A stretch of DNA of 64,000 bases from Asaia bogorensis. GTDB lineage: Bacteria > Pseudomonadota > Alphaproteobacteria > Acetobacterales > Acetobacteraceae. The notes beneath the pieces were generated by a model. That model was given only the letters and a program-made list of their open reading frames with translations. It had not been told where the DNA came from and searched no databases. Positions 53,349-62,211 of the stretch are shown here, one piece after another. How positions within the stretch are numbered: position 1 is the stretch's first letter; the number at the start of each line of letters is the position of its first letter. The stretch is taken from the NCBI GenBank assembly GCA_943333505.2, contig CALQTN020000011.1:18205-82204 (forward strand), in the 5' to 3' direction. Both the position numbers and the translations under genes were made by a program.

Positions 53349-54226
53349 TAATTCAAAAGACCCGCGTGTTTCATCGCAGCCTTGACCCGGTCCTTGGTCG
53401 CATCCGCGACTGGGGCGAGTGGCAGACGGCAATGCTCGGTGGTCAATCCCAAAAGCGACGCGGCATATTTCACCGGACCAGGGCTGGTTTCACAGAACAG
53501 CGCGTCATGCAGCGGGTACAGGCGTTGCTGGATCGCCACAGCTTCGGCGGTACGGCCAGCAAACCACGATTCCTGCATCTGGCTCACCAGCCGTGGCGCA
53601 ACGTTGCCGGTGACCGAAATAATCCCGTGCCCGCCATTGGCGTTGAAGCTCAAGGTGGTGTGATCTTCACCCGATAACTGGATGAAATCCTCCCCGCAGG
53701 CGATCCGCTGGTGCATCGGCCGCGCCAAATTGGCGGTCGCATCCTTCACACCGACGATGTTCCTGTGCTTGGAAAGGCGTGCCATGGTTTCAACCGACAT
53801 ATCCACCACGCTGCGCCCAGGGATATTATAGATAAACATCGGAATTTCGGCTGCGTCGGCGATCGCGGTGAAATGCAGAAACATCCCCTCCTGCGTGGGC
53901 TTGTTGTAGTAAGGGGTCACCACCAGAATGCCATCTGCGCCTGATTTCTGCGCGTGTTTGGCAAAATCGATTGCCTCGGCAGTGCTGTTCGATCCTGCCC
54001 CAGCCATCACCGGCACCCGGCCCGCAGCAACCTCGATCGCGATTTCCACCACGCGCTTATGCTCGGCATGGCTCAACGTCGGGGATTCGCCCGTCGTTCC
54101 CACTGGCACCAACCCGTTCGTGCCTTCCTTGATCTGCCAGTCGCAGAATTCAGCGAATTTTTTTTCGTCCAACGAGCCATCAGCGCGCATCGGAGTAATC
54201 AAGGCGACGTTGGAGCCGTGGAACAT
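53348..54226 (-). CDS. dapA: 4-hydroxy-tetrahydrodipicolinate synthase
   Basis: Condenses pyruvate and aspartate semialdehyde in lysine/diaminopimelate synthesis; 292 residues, the same length as in E. coli. [17 protein letters not shown], the tyrosine of [10 protein letters not shown] and the Schiff-base lysine of [12 protein letters not shown] are present. The ATG at 54226 follows AGGAAG by 6 bases and is favoured over a GTG 15 bases upstream. Confidence 0.97.
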   Translation of the reverse strand: MFHGSNVALITPMRADGSLDEKKFAEFCDWQIKEGTNGLVPVGTTGESPTLSHAEHKRVVEIAIEVAAGRVPVMAGAGSNSTAEAIDFAKHAQKSGADGILVVTPYYNKPTQEGMFLHFTAIADAAEIPMFIYNIPGRSVVDMSVETMARLSKHRNIVGVKDATANLARPMHQRIACGEDFIQLSGEDHTTLSFNANGGHGIISVTGNVAPRLVSQMQESWFAGRTAEAVAIQQRLYPLHDALFCETSPGPVKYAASLLGLTTEHCRLPLAPVADATKDRVKAAMKHAGLLN

Positions 54227-54319
54227 AGGCGTCTTCCTCACACTGAGCTTATTTTAGTCGGGAATGTTACGACGCGACGGCCAGAATCGCAAGGCAAAGC
54301 AGCACGGTCTTGGCATTGA

Positions 54320-55534
54320 TCACGCATGGGAGGCTTTCACCGACGCATCCCGCCCCCGCAAATCGCCCCAGGCCCGCCCGATCACCATCGCAAACAACCC
54401 CAGCATCGCCAGCAACCCGAGCGGCACCAGCGTTGCCTCGGCCACCATCCGCGTCACGAACGGCGCGACATAAACCAGTGCCATCAGGGTTTTCTGCCAG
54501 GGTCGGAAGCCCAACTCGCGCCCATGCGACAGAATAAACGCAAGCGCCGGGGCGAGCACCACCATGTCATAGTCGAGCACATAGGGCGTCGCGAGCAATG
54601 CGCCCACGATCAGCGATGCGTATTGCAGCCGGCTGTTGGACTTGCTGTGCCAGAGCCACCCAACGCCCAGCACAACGGCAAGGGTAACGGCACCTTGCAC
54701 CGCATACGCGAGCTCGATACTGCCGCCCAGCGCTCGAACGGCCGCAAAACTGCTTTGGATTTTCTGCCAGCCAGTACTGCCCTGTTCCAGAACGACCGTG
54801 CGGGTAAAATCCATGCTGGTGCGGAAGGCGAGCCAGGATTGCATCCCGAATGCCCAGACGCTTATCAGTGTGATCGCGGCGACCCCGATCGCTGCCGAAA
54901 CAACAGCAGCATAGCGCTTGTCAGCGAGCAAGGCGATCGGCAGCACAATGGCAAATTGCGGCTTGTAAGCCAGCAGCGCGAAGCACATCCCCGCAACCCA
55001 CGGCCGGCGATCAAGCGCCAAGAGCCCGCCACCCAGCAGGAAGGCGGTCAGAAAGCCATTATGGCCATGCCCGATGTTGATGATGACCCCGGGAAACCCG
55101 AGCGCTGCTACCACCACCCAGCGATCGGGCAGGATACGGTAAATCGTTGCGCCATATAACGCGAGCGTCGCCCCCTGCCAGACCAGCAGCGCCCACAGAT
55201 ATGGCAGCATCGCGACCAACGCTGCGACCGCGAGGAAATACGGCGGATAATGCCAGCCGAGAATGGGAGTGTCAGCGCCAAAAATCCTGCGCTGCGAAGT
55301 TGCGAACTGCGCCAAATCATAGGGAAGCGCCGGGTCGCCGTTCCGCACGCTCTGCCCGGTTGCCCACAGCATACTGAAATCGCTACCAAGCGGCCGGCCG
55401 GTCGTATCGATCATACCGGTTGCCGTTACCCAGGCGGCAATAATCCCAACCACAAAGACGACGATCAACAATAGCGGGTAGGCCCGCGCACGAACCGGCG
55501 TCAACCAACTGCCAGACCGCAGCGCCTCAAGCAC
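54320..55534 (-). CDS. Glycosyltransferase family 87-like integral membrane protein (DUF2029)
   Basis: A 404-residue membrane protein with about ten hydrophobic segments. LGSDFSMLWATGQSVRNGDPALPYD and GWHYPPYFLAVAALVAMLPY are the conserved first loop of the GT87 family, which in actinobacteria transfers mannose from polyprenyl phosphate. AYKPQFAIVLPIALLA is the second family block. The probable start is GTG at 55534, overlapping the hflX stop by eight bases. Acceptor and sugar donor are unknown. Confidence 0.82.
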   Translation of the reverse strand: MLEALRSGSWLTPVRARAYPLLLIVVFVVGIIAAWVTATGMIDTTGRPLGSDFSMLWATGQSVRNGDPALPYDLAQFATSQRRIFGADTPILGWHYPPYFLAVAALVAMLPYLWALLVWQGATLALYGATIYRILPDRWVVVAALGFPGVIINIGHGHNGFLTAFLLGGGLLALDRRPWVAGMCFALLAYKPQFAIVLPIALLADKRYAAVVSAAIGVAAITLISVWAFGMQSWLAFRTSMDFTRTVVLEQGSTGWQKIQSSFAAVRALGGSIELAYAVQGAVTLAVVLGVGWLWHSKSNSRLQYASLIVGALLATPYVLDYDMVVLAPALAFILSHGRELGFRPWQKTLMALVYVAPFVTRMVAEATLVPLGLLAMLGLFAMVIGRAWGDLRGRDASVKASHA

Positions 55535-56816
55535 GATCGGCCTCGAACCGCATCCGGTCCTCTGGCCGCAGCCGGACCCGCATGCGGATTTTCTCGCCGT
55601 CATCCTCGCGCCCGATGACCTCGCCGTGTTGATGCAGCCAGGCCACCGCAGCACCATCACTCGGCAACAGATCGTACTGGCTGATCTCCATACTCGCCGC
55701 GACCCGCCCGTCGATCGCCGCCTCCAGGCGCGCCAGCCCGTCACCGGAAATCGCCGAGACCGCGATCGCGTCATGCCGCACCGAAATTTGGTCAACGCCG
55801 CCGAGCAGATCCGCCTTGTTCAAAACCTCGATGCAGCGCGACTGCCAGTCTTCGTCGAGCACACCATCGCGCACCATGCCGCCGAGCACCGCCAGCACAT
55901 CAGCGCGCTGGGCGTCCGAGTCGGGATGGGCAGCGTCACGGACATGCAGGATAACGTCCGCTTCGGACACCTCCTCCAAGGTCGCGCGGAAGGCTGCCAC
56001 CAGTTCGGTCGGCAATTCACTGATGAAACCGACTGTGTCGGACAGGATGATCTGCCGGCCCGATGGCAGGCGCAAACCGCGCATGGTCGGGTCGAGTGTA
56101 GCAAACAACTGGTCCCGCGCCACCACCTCGGCGCCGGTCAACGCGTTGAACAGGGTCGATTTGCCGGCATTGGTGTAGCCTACCAGCGCCACAATCGGGA
56201 ACGGCACACGCTTACGCGCTGACCGATGCAGCGACCGCGTGCGCCGCACCTGTTCGAGTTCCTTCTTCAATCGCACAATGCGATCACCGATCAGACGTCG
56301 ATCCGCCTCAATCTGGGTTTCGCCGGGACCGCCCAGGAATCCGAAGCCGCCGCGCTGGCGTTCAAGATGGGTCCAGGACCGCACCAGCCGGCTGCGCTGG
56401 TAGTCGAGATGAGCAAGCTCGACCTGCAACGCGCCTTCACTGGTCCGCGCCCGCGCCCCGAAAATATCCAGGATCAGCCCGGTGCGGTCGATCACCTTGC
56501 AGCCCCAGGCCTTTTCCAGATTGCGCTGCTGCACCGGCGTGAGCTGCGCATCGACGATAGCGACCGCAACGTCCTGTTCCTTCAGCGCCTCCCCCTGCGC
56601 CTCGATCTGCCCAGAGCCGAGCAGGCTCGAAGACCGTTTGGCGCGCAGCGGTAAAATCGCGCTGTGCACCACCACAAGCTCGATCGAGGCGGCCAGGCCA
56701 ATGGCCTCGGCCAGCCGTGCTTCGGCCGAACGAAGCCCGGCGCCCCCGATCGGGCGTTCCCATGGCAGAATAACTGCGGCCCGGGTTGGCGGCGCGTGGC
56801 CGTCAGTCGGGGTCAG
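55527..56816 (-). CDS. hflX: GTPase HflX, probable non-ATG start
   Basis: Ribosome-associated GTPase, 429 residues if started at the CTG at 56816. GTP-binding motifs: [24 protein letters not shown], plus the family glycine-rich linker [15 protein letters not shown]. The conserved N-terminal phrase [26 protein letters not shown] lies upstream of the first standard start (GTG at 56675), and no ATG, GTG or TTG exists in that upstream frame. CTG at 56816, seven bases after GGGGA and overlapping the hfq stop by 14 bases, is the best start; ATT is another option. Operon with hfq. Confidence 0.9.
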   Translation of the reverse strand: MTPTDGHAPPTRAAVILPWERPIGGAGLRSAEARLAEAIGLAASIELVVVHSAILPLRAKRSSSLLGSGQIEAQGEALKEQDVAVAIVDAQLTPVQQRNLEKAWGCKVIDRTGLILDIFGARARTSEGALQVELAHLDYQRSRLVRSWTHLERQRGGFGFLGGPGETQIEADRRLIGDRIVRLKKELEQVRRTRSLHRSARKRVPFPIVALVGYTNAGKSTLFNALTGAEVVARDQLFATLDPTMRGLRLPSGRQIILSDTVGFISELPTELVAAFRATLEEVSEADVILHVRDAAHPDSDAQRADVLAVLGGMVRDGVLDEDWQSRCIEVLNKADLLGGVDQISVRHDAIAVSAISGDGLARLEAAIDGRVAASMEISQYDLLPSDGAAVAWLHQHGEVIGREDDGEKIRMRVRLRPEDRMRFEADRA

Positions 56817-57099
56817 CGTCCTGTCCCCGTGGTGCGAGGGTGAGCGTGTTCGGCGATGGCGGTGTTGGCACGCCGTCGAACAGCTGAATGGGCGCGCCCG
56901 GCATCACCGTGCTGATCGCGTGTTTGTAGACCAGCTGGGTGTGCCCATCGCGGCGCAGTAGCATCGAGAAATTGTCGAACCAGGTTATTATTCCTTGCAG
57001 CTTCACGCCGTTTACCAGGAACACCGTAACCGGGGTTTTCGCTTTGCGCACGTGGTTCAGGAACACATCCTGCACGTTTTGTGCTTTTTCCGTTGCCAT
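56803..57099 (-). CDS. hfq: RNA chaperone Hfq
   Basis: Hexameric Sm-like protein that matches small RNAs to mRNAs; 98 residues. Sm1 ([28 protein letters not shown]) and Sm2 (YKHAIST) are clear. The C-terminal tail is short and proline-rich ([14 protein letters not shown]). The start at 57099 has AAGGACGA upstream. The hfq-hflX order is conserved in many proteobacteria. The 57100-57346 gap upstream contains a GC-rich hairpin but no gene. Confidence 0.97.
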   Translation of the reverse strand: MATEKAQNVQDVFLNHVRKAKTPVTVFLVNGVKLQGIITWFDNFSMLLRRDGHTQLVYKHAISTVMPGAPIQLFDGVPTPPSPNTLTLAPRGQDADPD

Positions 57100-57346
57100 T
57101 GGGCTCGTCCTTCTCTTCTTGCTTGATCGTCGACATCTGCGGGCCATGATCTGGCGTGACCCAAGTGGGTATCCGGTGCAATTGGGATGCATCGCGGCCC
57201 GCGCAAGCGCACGGGCCGTGTGAATTTCATATTGCAGTGCAGCATGTCGTATCCGGCCCGGTGATGTCCAGGTCTGATTAGGTCAAGACCATCGCATATT
57301 ATGCTGATTTCATTTAGAAGGCGAAAAACGCATGGCAGAAGCCCCG

Positions 57347-58129
57347 TTATCTCGGGTCCGCAAAGGTCGGGCTCTCCGGTAGGCGCGCCCCGCCATCCAC
57401 CACGATGGTTTCGCCGGTCACATAGCTTGCGTCGTCGCTCGCCAGGAACAGCATTGGCCCGGCGATTTCCTCCGGGCGTCCCAGCCGCTTGGCCGGGATG
57501 AAATGGACAATCCGATCCTCGCCATAACGCGCCTTCAGTCCATCGAGCGCCTGGGTATCGATATACCCTGGCTCAATTGCGTTGACCGTCACGTTATCGA
57601 CGGCAAACTCAAGAGCTGCAGTATGAATGAACCCGGTAATCGCCGCCTTACTGGTGGCATAAGCGCCAGACCCCGGCATCGCAACCTTGGGACCGGTCAC
57701 CGATGACGTAACAATGAACCGCCCGCCGCCCTGCTTTCTCATATGCGGCAACGCGGCGCCAGCGAGAGTAAAGCAAGGCTTCACGTTCACATTAAACAGC
57801 AGATCAAGCGTCGCCTCATCCATCTCCGCCACCAGCATCCGCCCGAACGCCGCTGCATTATGCACCACGATGTCAAGCCGTCCGCAGGTCGCCGCGACCT
57901 CATCCACCATCGCCCGGCTCGCCTTGTGATCACCGATATCAATCTGGCGAAACAACGCCCGGCCGCCCTCGGCCTCAATCAACGCCAGAGTTTCCGCCCC
58001 ATGGCTTGCGGTGCGGGTCGCGATCACCACCATTGCGCCCTCTCGCGCAAACGCAATCGCGGTCGCCCGCCCAATCCCCAGGCCTGCGCCCGTAACAATG
58101 GCAACCTTGCCCGCCAAACGTGTGCCCAT
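57347..58129 (-). CDS. SDR family oxidoreductase
   Basis: A 260-residue short-chain dehydrogenase: TGAGLGIGRATA cofactor motif, NAAA strand, catalytic Ser (VTSSVTG) and YATSK, and the C-terminal YVTGETIVVDGGARLP. The start at 58129 (GTRLAGKVAIVTG) was preferred to one 21 bases upstream. Acts on an alcohol/ketone with NAD(P); arginine after strand 2 (ATRTASH) favours NADPH. It is not in a visible operon with related genes. Confidence 0.92.
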   Translation of the reverse strand: MGTRLAGKVAIVTGAGLGIGRATAIAFAREGAMVVIATRTASHGAETLALIEAEGGRALFRQIDIGDHKASRAMVDEVAATCGRLDIVVHNAAAFGRMLVAEMDEATLDLLFNVNVKPCFTLAGAALPHMRKQGGGRFIVTSSVTGPKVAMPGSGAYATSKAAITGFIHTAALEFAVDNVTVNAIEPGYIDTQALDGLKARYGEDRIVHFIPAKRLGRPEEIAGPMLFLASDDASYVTGETIVVDGGARLPESPTFADPR

Positions 58130-58350
58130 ATGCCCAAATTCCCTTCGCATTACAAAACCACCTTCCCCGACAAAGCCCTCAGCAGCAAGCCGCGATTTGC
58201 TGAGCCAGGCCGATCACAGTCTGTTACCATCCGTGCCTGCACGATCCCCCCTCAAAGGGTTGGCGCGCAGCCCCACCCAGGGCAAACTAAGATCCGGGCG
58301 CTGCTGAAACGTCCCCGACACCCAAAGATCTACAAGGAAACGGACCGCAC

Positions 58351-59580
58351 ATGAATATTCGTCGTCGCAGCCTGATTGCCGGAGCCGCCGCGTTGTCGAT
58401 GCCTGCCATCCACACCGCCAGTGCCGCAGACAATATCATTCGCATTGGCATGCTCGACGATATGTCCGGCCAGTATTCCGAAGCGTCCGGCCCTGGCGAC
58501 GCCCTTGGTGGTTTGATGGCCGCCGAGGATTTCATGGTCCAGCACCCCGATATCAAAGTTGAAGTCATCAAGGGCGACATGTTGATGAAGCCCGATGTCG
58601 GCGCGAGTCTCGCCCGGCAATGGTTCGATCTGCAAAACGTCGATGCAATTTTCGGCATCCCGCATTCGGCCGTGGCGCTCGCAGTCAGCAGCATCGCCAC
58701 CGAAAAGGACAAAGTCCTGGTCCTGACGGCCGCCGGCATCCCCGACCTCACCGGCAAATATTGCTCAAAGAACCATGTCCAGTGGACCTATGATCTGTGG
58801 AGCAATTCATCCGCCATCGCTCGCGGCCTGGTGGCCGCGGGTGGCGATAGCTGGTTCTTCCTCAACCCCGACTACATTTCCGGCCACGTAATGGCCAAAG
58901 ATACCGGGAAAATCGTCGAACAGCTCGGCGGCAAAGTCGCCGGCGTCGCGGCCTATCCGTTCCCCGGCACCACCGATTTTTCCGCCTATATCCTCCAGGC
59001 CCAGGCGTCCAAAGCCAAAGTGCTGTGCCTGGCCAATGCCGGCGACGACACCGCCAACTGCATCAAACAGGCCTATGAATTCGGCTTGCCGCAATCGGGC
59101 GTGAAAATCGCCTGCATCGTCTTCCAGGATTACATCGCCCGCTCGGTGGGTCTAACCGCCTCAGCCGGCATCATCGGCGCCATGCCGTTCTATTGGGACA
59201 TGAACGCCGATACCCGCGCCTTTGCCGCCCGCTTCGCCCCCCGCTACCATAATGCCTACCCGAACTACTTCCACGCCGGTGCCTATTCCGCCGTCACCCA
59301 CTACCTGAAGTCATGCGCCGCAATGGGCGTGGCAAAAGCCAAGGCGAGCGGGCGCGCCGCAATCGAGCAAATGAAGGCACTGCCGGTGAACGACCCGCTC
59401 TTCGGCGAAGGCTCGGTCCGCGCCGATGGCAAGCACATCCATGCCAACCGGGTCTGGCAGACCAAATCGAAGGCCGAATCCAAGGGCGAATGGGATCAGT
59501 TCAAGCTGCTCGCAACCATCCCCGGCGACAAAGCCTTCCAGTCGATGGAAGAACTGGGCTGCGCCTTCACCAAAGCCTGA
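58351..59580 (+). CDS. Branched-chain amino acid-type ABC substrate-binding protein, twin-arginine signal
   Basis: A 409-residue type I periplasmic binding protein. RRRSLIAGAAALSMPAIHTASA is a Tat-like signal; the mature part starts IIRIGMLDDMSGQYSEASGPG. SKNHVQWTYDLWSNSSAIARGL and TTDFSAYILQAQASKAKVLCLANAGDD are shared in pattern with the protein at 25193. The ligand may be an amide, aromatic acid or amino acid. Again no Liv permease or ATPase is adjacent. A strong hairpin follows the stop. Confidence 0.9.
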   Translation: MNIRRRSLIAGAAALSMPAIHTASAADNIIRIGMLDDMSGQYSEASGPGDALGGLMAAEDFMVQHPDIKVEVIKGDMLMKPDVGASLARQWFDLQNVDAIFGIPHSAVALAVSSIATEKDKVLVLTAAGIPDLTGKYCSKNHVQWTYDLWSNSSAIARGLVAAGGDSWFFLNPDYISGHVMAKDTGKIVEQLGGKVAGVAAYPFPGTTDFSAYILQAQASKAKVLCLANAGDDTANCIKQAYEFGLPQSGVKIACIVFQDYIARSVGLTASAGIIGAMPFYWDMNADTRAFAARFAPRYHNAYPNYFHAGAYSAVTHYLKSCAAMGVAKAKASGRAAIEQMKALPVNDPLFGEGSVRADGKHIHANRVWQTKSKAESKGEWDQFKLLATIPGDKAFQSMEELGCAFTKA

Positions 59581-59597
59581 TCGTTTAGCTCGGCGCG

Positions 59598-59623
59598 CTG
59601 GCGGCCAGGGTTTTGGCCGCCAG
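59598..59623 (+). terminator. Probable transcription terminator after the binding protein gene
   Basis: CTGGCGGCCA and TGGCCGCCAG form a perfect 10-base-pair stem around a 6-base loop (GGGTTT), 17 bases after the stop codon. The downstream T-run is weak and delayed (ATTTTAATT at about 59641), so termination may be partly Rho-dependent. Confidence 0.6.
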
Positions 59624-59690
59624 CCAACCGGTAAGCGCTGCATTTTAATTACGATATCGAAACAAAATAGTCGCAATTTTCCCCAACCGC

Positions 59691-60197
59691 TCAAACATAG
59701 ATCAGCCGCCCACCCGGCCCAAGCACCAGCCCCGCCTTTTCAACCAGCGGCACCGCCACACGAACCAGCCAAACCGGCCGAGCCCTGCGCGTCGGCCGCA
59801 CCACCACCCCAACCCCCAGCATCCGACACAACGGTCGCAAAATCCGCGCCGCCCGCGGCACCGCCGCCAGAAACGCCTTGGCCTCCTCGCCAGACAGCAA
59901 ATGCTCCAACTGCGACCCAAAAGCCCCAGCCTCCCGAACATGCGCCAAAAGCCAGGCCGGCGACGTCGGAAACACCGGCTTCGCGCGGACCGCCGACCGA
60001 ACCGCCCCTGCCCGAGACTTACGCGGCTCCGGCAATCTCCCCGCCCGCCACAACCCGATCAACCGCTCCAACCGCGCCCCCATCCGCGCCACCCGGACCC
60101 AAACCAACCCCAGAAACGCCGAAAGCCCCCGGTCACGCGCCGCCACAACCGCAATCGCGGCGCGCAGGTCAGTGAGGAGGTTGGCGAAATTATTCAT
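59691..60197 (-). CDS. Hypothetical protein, Acetobacteraceae-type
   Basis: A 168-residue protein of unknown function: an N-terminal helix (MNNFANLLTDLRAAIAVVAARDRG), a basic proline/arginine-rich linker (RLPEPRKSRAGAVRSAV), then LLAHVREAGAFGSQLEHLLSGEEAKAFLAAVPRAARILRPLCRMLGV. The last block resembles a family I know only as unannotated proteins of Acetobacteraceae. No catalytic motif or membrane span is evident. The start is ATG at 60197. GC content is very high and strand-skewed. Confidence 0.65.
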   Translation of the reverse strand: MNNFANLLTDLRAAIAVVAARDRGLSAFLGLVWVRVARMGARLERLIGLWRAGRLPEPRKSRAGAVRSAVRAKPVFPTSPAWLLAHVREAGAFGSQLEHLLSGEEAKAFLAAVPRAARILRPLCRMLGVGVVVRPTRRARPVWLVRVAVPLVEKAGLVLGPGGRLIYV

Positions 60198-60267
60198 GGT
60201 CACAAGTTAAATTATCTACCTTAGAATGTCAAGAAATTTTGCATACGAAAGCGCGGGTTAAGGCAAG

Positions 60268-60310
60268 GGAAGCGCTTCTTTTTTTGGAAAAAAAGAAGCA
60301 AAAAAACTGC
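60268..60310. repeat. Intergenic repeat, copy 5, with perfect palindrome
   Basis: Bases 60274-60299 are a perfect inverted repeat: GCTTC plus seven T, two G, then seven A plus GAAGC, giving 12-base-pair arms. The following CAAAAAAACTGC matches the A-run and flank of the parE copy. It could fold into a bidirectional terminator and lies between the hypothetical gene and fitB. Confidence 0.7.
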
Positions 60311-60350
60311 CAAATTAGCCGTGTTCCGCTTCTACCGTGCGTGTTCCTGG

Positions 60351-60379
60351 GTCATCGCGAGCCCTTGCGTGGCGATCCA
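60351..60379. repeat. 29-bp dispersed repeat, copy A
   Basis: GTCATCGCGAGCCCTTGCGT followed by GGCGATCCA, identical over 29 bases to 61935-61963. It belongs by appearance to the short GTCAT-GCGAG...CGATCCA repeats that are scattered in many bacterial genomes, of REP/BIME-like nature. Confidence 0.8.
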
Positions 60380-60417
60380 GCGCTGCTGCTTCCAATTTCT
60401 CCACGCAAAAGAACCAT

Positions 60418-60870
60418 TCAGGCAATCCCGTTCAATCGCGCCCAGTCATCAAGCGGCAAAACCATCGCGGCCAGCACCGGATCACGATGCGCTCGTATAT
60501 CCCGCACAAATTGTCCATCCGACACCACCACGCCCCTTGCCCCCATGGCGATGGCAAAAGCGAGATACAGCGTGTCATAGGTCGAATGGTTGACCGCAAT
60601 GCCGATATCCAATGCAACCTCATGCAGTTTCATATCCGCGGTCGGCGTCGGCGCAATCAGCGCGCGCAGCAACGCCAGCCCCTCCCGTGCCTCATCCGGC
60701 GTAAGAAGCTTCCGGCGGACCTGCACCCAGAGAACATTCGTCGCCTCGGCCAGCCAGAAATCAGGCATGATCAGATCCGACTCAATTCGAACCAACGCAT
60801 CCGCGATAGCACTGTCCGGTTCCTGAAGCACCCATTTGAGCGCGACCGAGGCATCGACAACCAAAGACAA
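60418..60870 (-). CDS. fitB: PIN-domain toxin (FitB/VapC family)
   Basis: A 150-residue ribonuclease-type toxin. The PIN acidic residues are present: Asp6 (VVDASVA), Glu42 (AEATNVLW), Asp99 (TYDTLYLA) and Asp118 (VVVSDGQF). It would cleave RNA when released from its antitoxin. It begins with TTG at 60870, directly after the antitoxin TGA. The operator type upstream of the pair favours the FitAB branch over other VapBC systems. Confidence 0.9.
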   Translation of the reverse strand: MSLVVDASVALKWVLQEPDSAIADALVRIESDLIMPDFWLAEATNVLWVQVRRKLLTPDEAREGLALLRALIAPTPTADMKLHEVALDIGIAVNHSTYDTLYLAFAIAMGARGVVVSDGQFVRDIRAHRDPVLAAMVLPLDDWARLNGIA

Positions 60871-61143
60871 TCACCCTGCCCCGGTCAGCGTTTCCAACCT
60901 GGCAGCACGGGATTGTTCCAGCAGTTCAGCAGCCGACGCCGACCCGCGCCCAGCCGTGCGGCGGCGGAATTCGGCGAGACGATCAGCCGCCAGCAAATGG
61001 GCAGGTGGTTGCGCGTCACCAATCAGAACCTCCCGGAGGAGAGCCCGGTGTTCCGCCTCGGCCGAGCGCCCATGTTCGGCCGCCCGGATACGCAAATGGC
61101 GCACGATTTCGTCATCAAGATTGCGAACTGTGAGAGTCGCCAT
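60871..61143 (-). CDS. fitA: FitA-like ribbon-helix-helix antitoxin
   Basis: A 90-residue antitoxin. MATLTVRNLDDEIVRHLRIRAAEHGRSAEAEHRALLREVL is a ribbon-helix-helix DNA-binding domain of the FitA type (Arc/MetJ-like); the remaining C-terminal arm (ADRLAEFRRRTAGRG) would fill the toxin active site. AAGGAGAG is 7 bases before the ATG. It should repress its own operon at the inverted repeat 61159-61186. Confidence 0.88.
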   Translation of the reverse strand: MATLTVRNLDDEIVRHLRIRAAEHGRSAEAEHRALLREVLIGDAQPPAHLLAADRLAEFRRRTAGRGSASAAELLEQSRAARLETLTGAG

Positions 61144-61158
61144 GGGTCTCTCCTTCAA

Positions 61159-61186
61159 ATGCTGTCAACCGCTGCAATGACAGCAT
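61159..61186. promoter_or_regulatory. Operator of the fitAB operon
   Basis: ATGCTGTCA (61159-61167) and TGACAGCAT (61178-61186) form a perfect 9-base inverted repeat with a 10-base spacer, starting 15 bases before the fitA ATG. It resembles the TGCTATCA/TGATAGCA operator of gonococcal FitAB, apart from spacer length. The repeat is seen directly; the binding is inferred. Confidence 0.72.
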
Positions 61187-61205
61187 ATAGACAATCTCAG
61201 CACGA

Positions 61206-61275
61206 CGGGAAACCCCTTCCTTCCACTATATTTTTTGCGCTGTTGGCGTGGGGACTCCCGGTGGCTAGGTCCAGC
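61206..61275. repeat. Partial intergenic repeat, copy 6
   Basis: TATATTTTTTGCGCTGTTGG followed by CGTGGGGACTCCCGGTGGCTAGG. The GTTGGCGTGGG-AC part matches the flank of the copies at 15804 and 25127, and CTAGG-like sequence appears in copy 1. The T-run half is degenerate. The rest of 61187-61511 contains no convincing gene on either strand. Confidence 0.4.
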
Positions 61276-61511
61276 ACGGCACAACTAACCGCCCTATGCA
61301 TCCGTCGAACTTCTACCGCCAGTGATCGCCCGTCACCGGAAGCCCTTGCTTTGCACTCGAGGCCCGAACCTCCAGAGCCGAAGCTGCCCCCATGATCTGC
61401 CACCCCCCTACGCTCCCGCGCAAACCACAGGAAATGCCGTTTACCCGGCTTCTGGGTGGATCGGCTAAAGCCTAGAATTCCCGCCACGCCCATTGCTCGG
61501 AGAACTCCACC

Positions 61512-61784
61512 GTGCCGAAACACAGTGCCGCTGCGCCAACCAATATGATCGATCGCATGGCGCTTGCCATCGCCACGGCTGACGGCCAACCCATCCCGGG
61601 CGACCCATCACGATATCGCCGCCTAGCCCTCGCGGCGTTGAAGCCACTTGCGGTTCCAACCGACGCAATGATTGATGCCGCGCATAATGCGGTTTGGTTC
61701 GACGCCGAATGGGCAATTAACACCCGTCAAGACTTCCAACGCGCCGTGCGGGCCATGGTCGCGCACGCGCTCGCCGAAGGTTAG
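61512..61784 (+). CDS. Small phage-associated-type hypothetical protein
   Basis: A 90-residue protein with a GTG start. MIDRMALAIATADGQPI, RRLALAALKPLAVPTDAMIDAAHN and AVRAMVAHALAEG follow the pattern of short unannotated proteins often found in alphaproteobacterial prophages and integrated elements. No function is known. A purine-rich GGAG is located about 12 bases upstream. Base composition is similar to the chromosome. Confidence 0.55.
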   Translation: MPKHSAAAPTNMIDRMALAIATADGQPIPGDPSRYRRLALAALKPLAVPTDAMIDAAHNAVWFDAEWAINTRQDFQRAVRAMVAHALAEG

Positions 61785-61934
61785 CAACCAGATTGGAGGA
61801 TGCAGAGCATCAACGATCTGGACATGAGCTTCCCCCCATGCGCCCCAGGCCATCCCCGAAGGCGATAACCACCAGGTCTCTGCATTTTTAGTGGCAGCTC
61901 CCAATTATCCGCCCGAACTCCACCCGCCTCGCCG

Positions 61935-61963
61935 GTCATCGCGAGCCCTTGCGTGGCGATCCA
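61935..61963. repeat. 29-bp dispersed repeat, copy B
   Basis: Exact direct copy of 60351-60379, 1,584 bases away. Lies in non-coding sequence (61785-62580) behind the phage-like small gene. Confidence 0.8.
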
Positions 61964-62211
61964 TCTGCTGACTACCAGGAAGCCAAGACGACGTCCCCAG
62001 ACCGCCAAGATATGGTTGTCAGATGCGGAGAGCATCTTACAGCAGAGTGTCAGGCTCCGTGGAACTGCACCACATTCCGCCCCCGACAAAAGAGCAATTC
62101 GAAGCGGAACTGGCACCTAAAGACGATAGTCGAACGCCATGGGGCGATCTTTACCGCAAAAAACGCAAATCACGGGATCGGAATCCGCCACCGGGCGCGA
62201 CGAGAAACCTG

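Noticed and set aside
57195..57218. GC-rich inverted repeat (CGGCCCG ... CGGGCCG) upstream of hfq
   Set aside because: No T-run on either strand and no link to a known leader; could be the end of the SDR transcript but too weak to call.
59426..60175. Proline/alanine-rich plus-strand frame
   Set aside because: Overlaps the binding protein end, the terminator and the antisense of the 168-residue protein; low-complexity translation.
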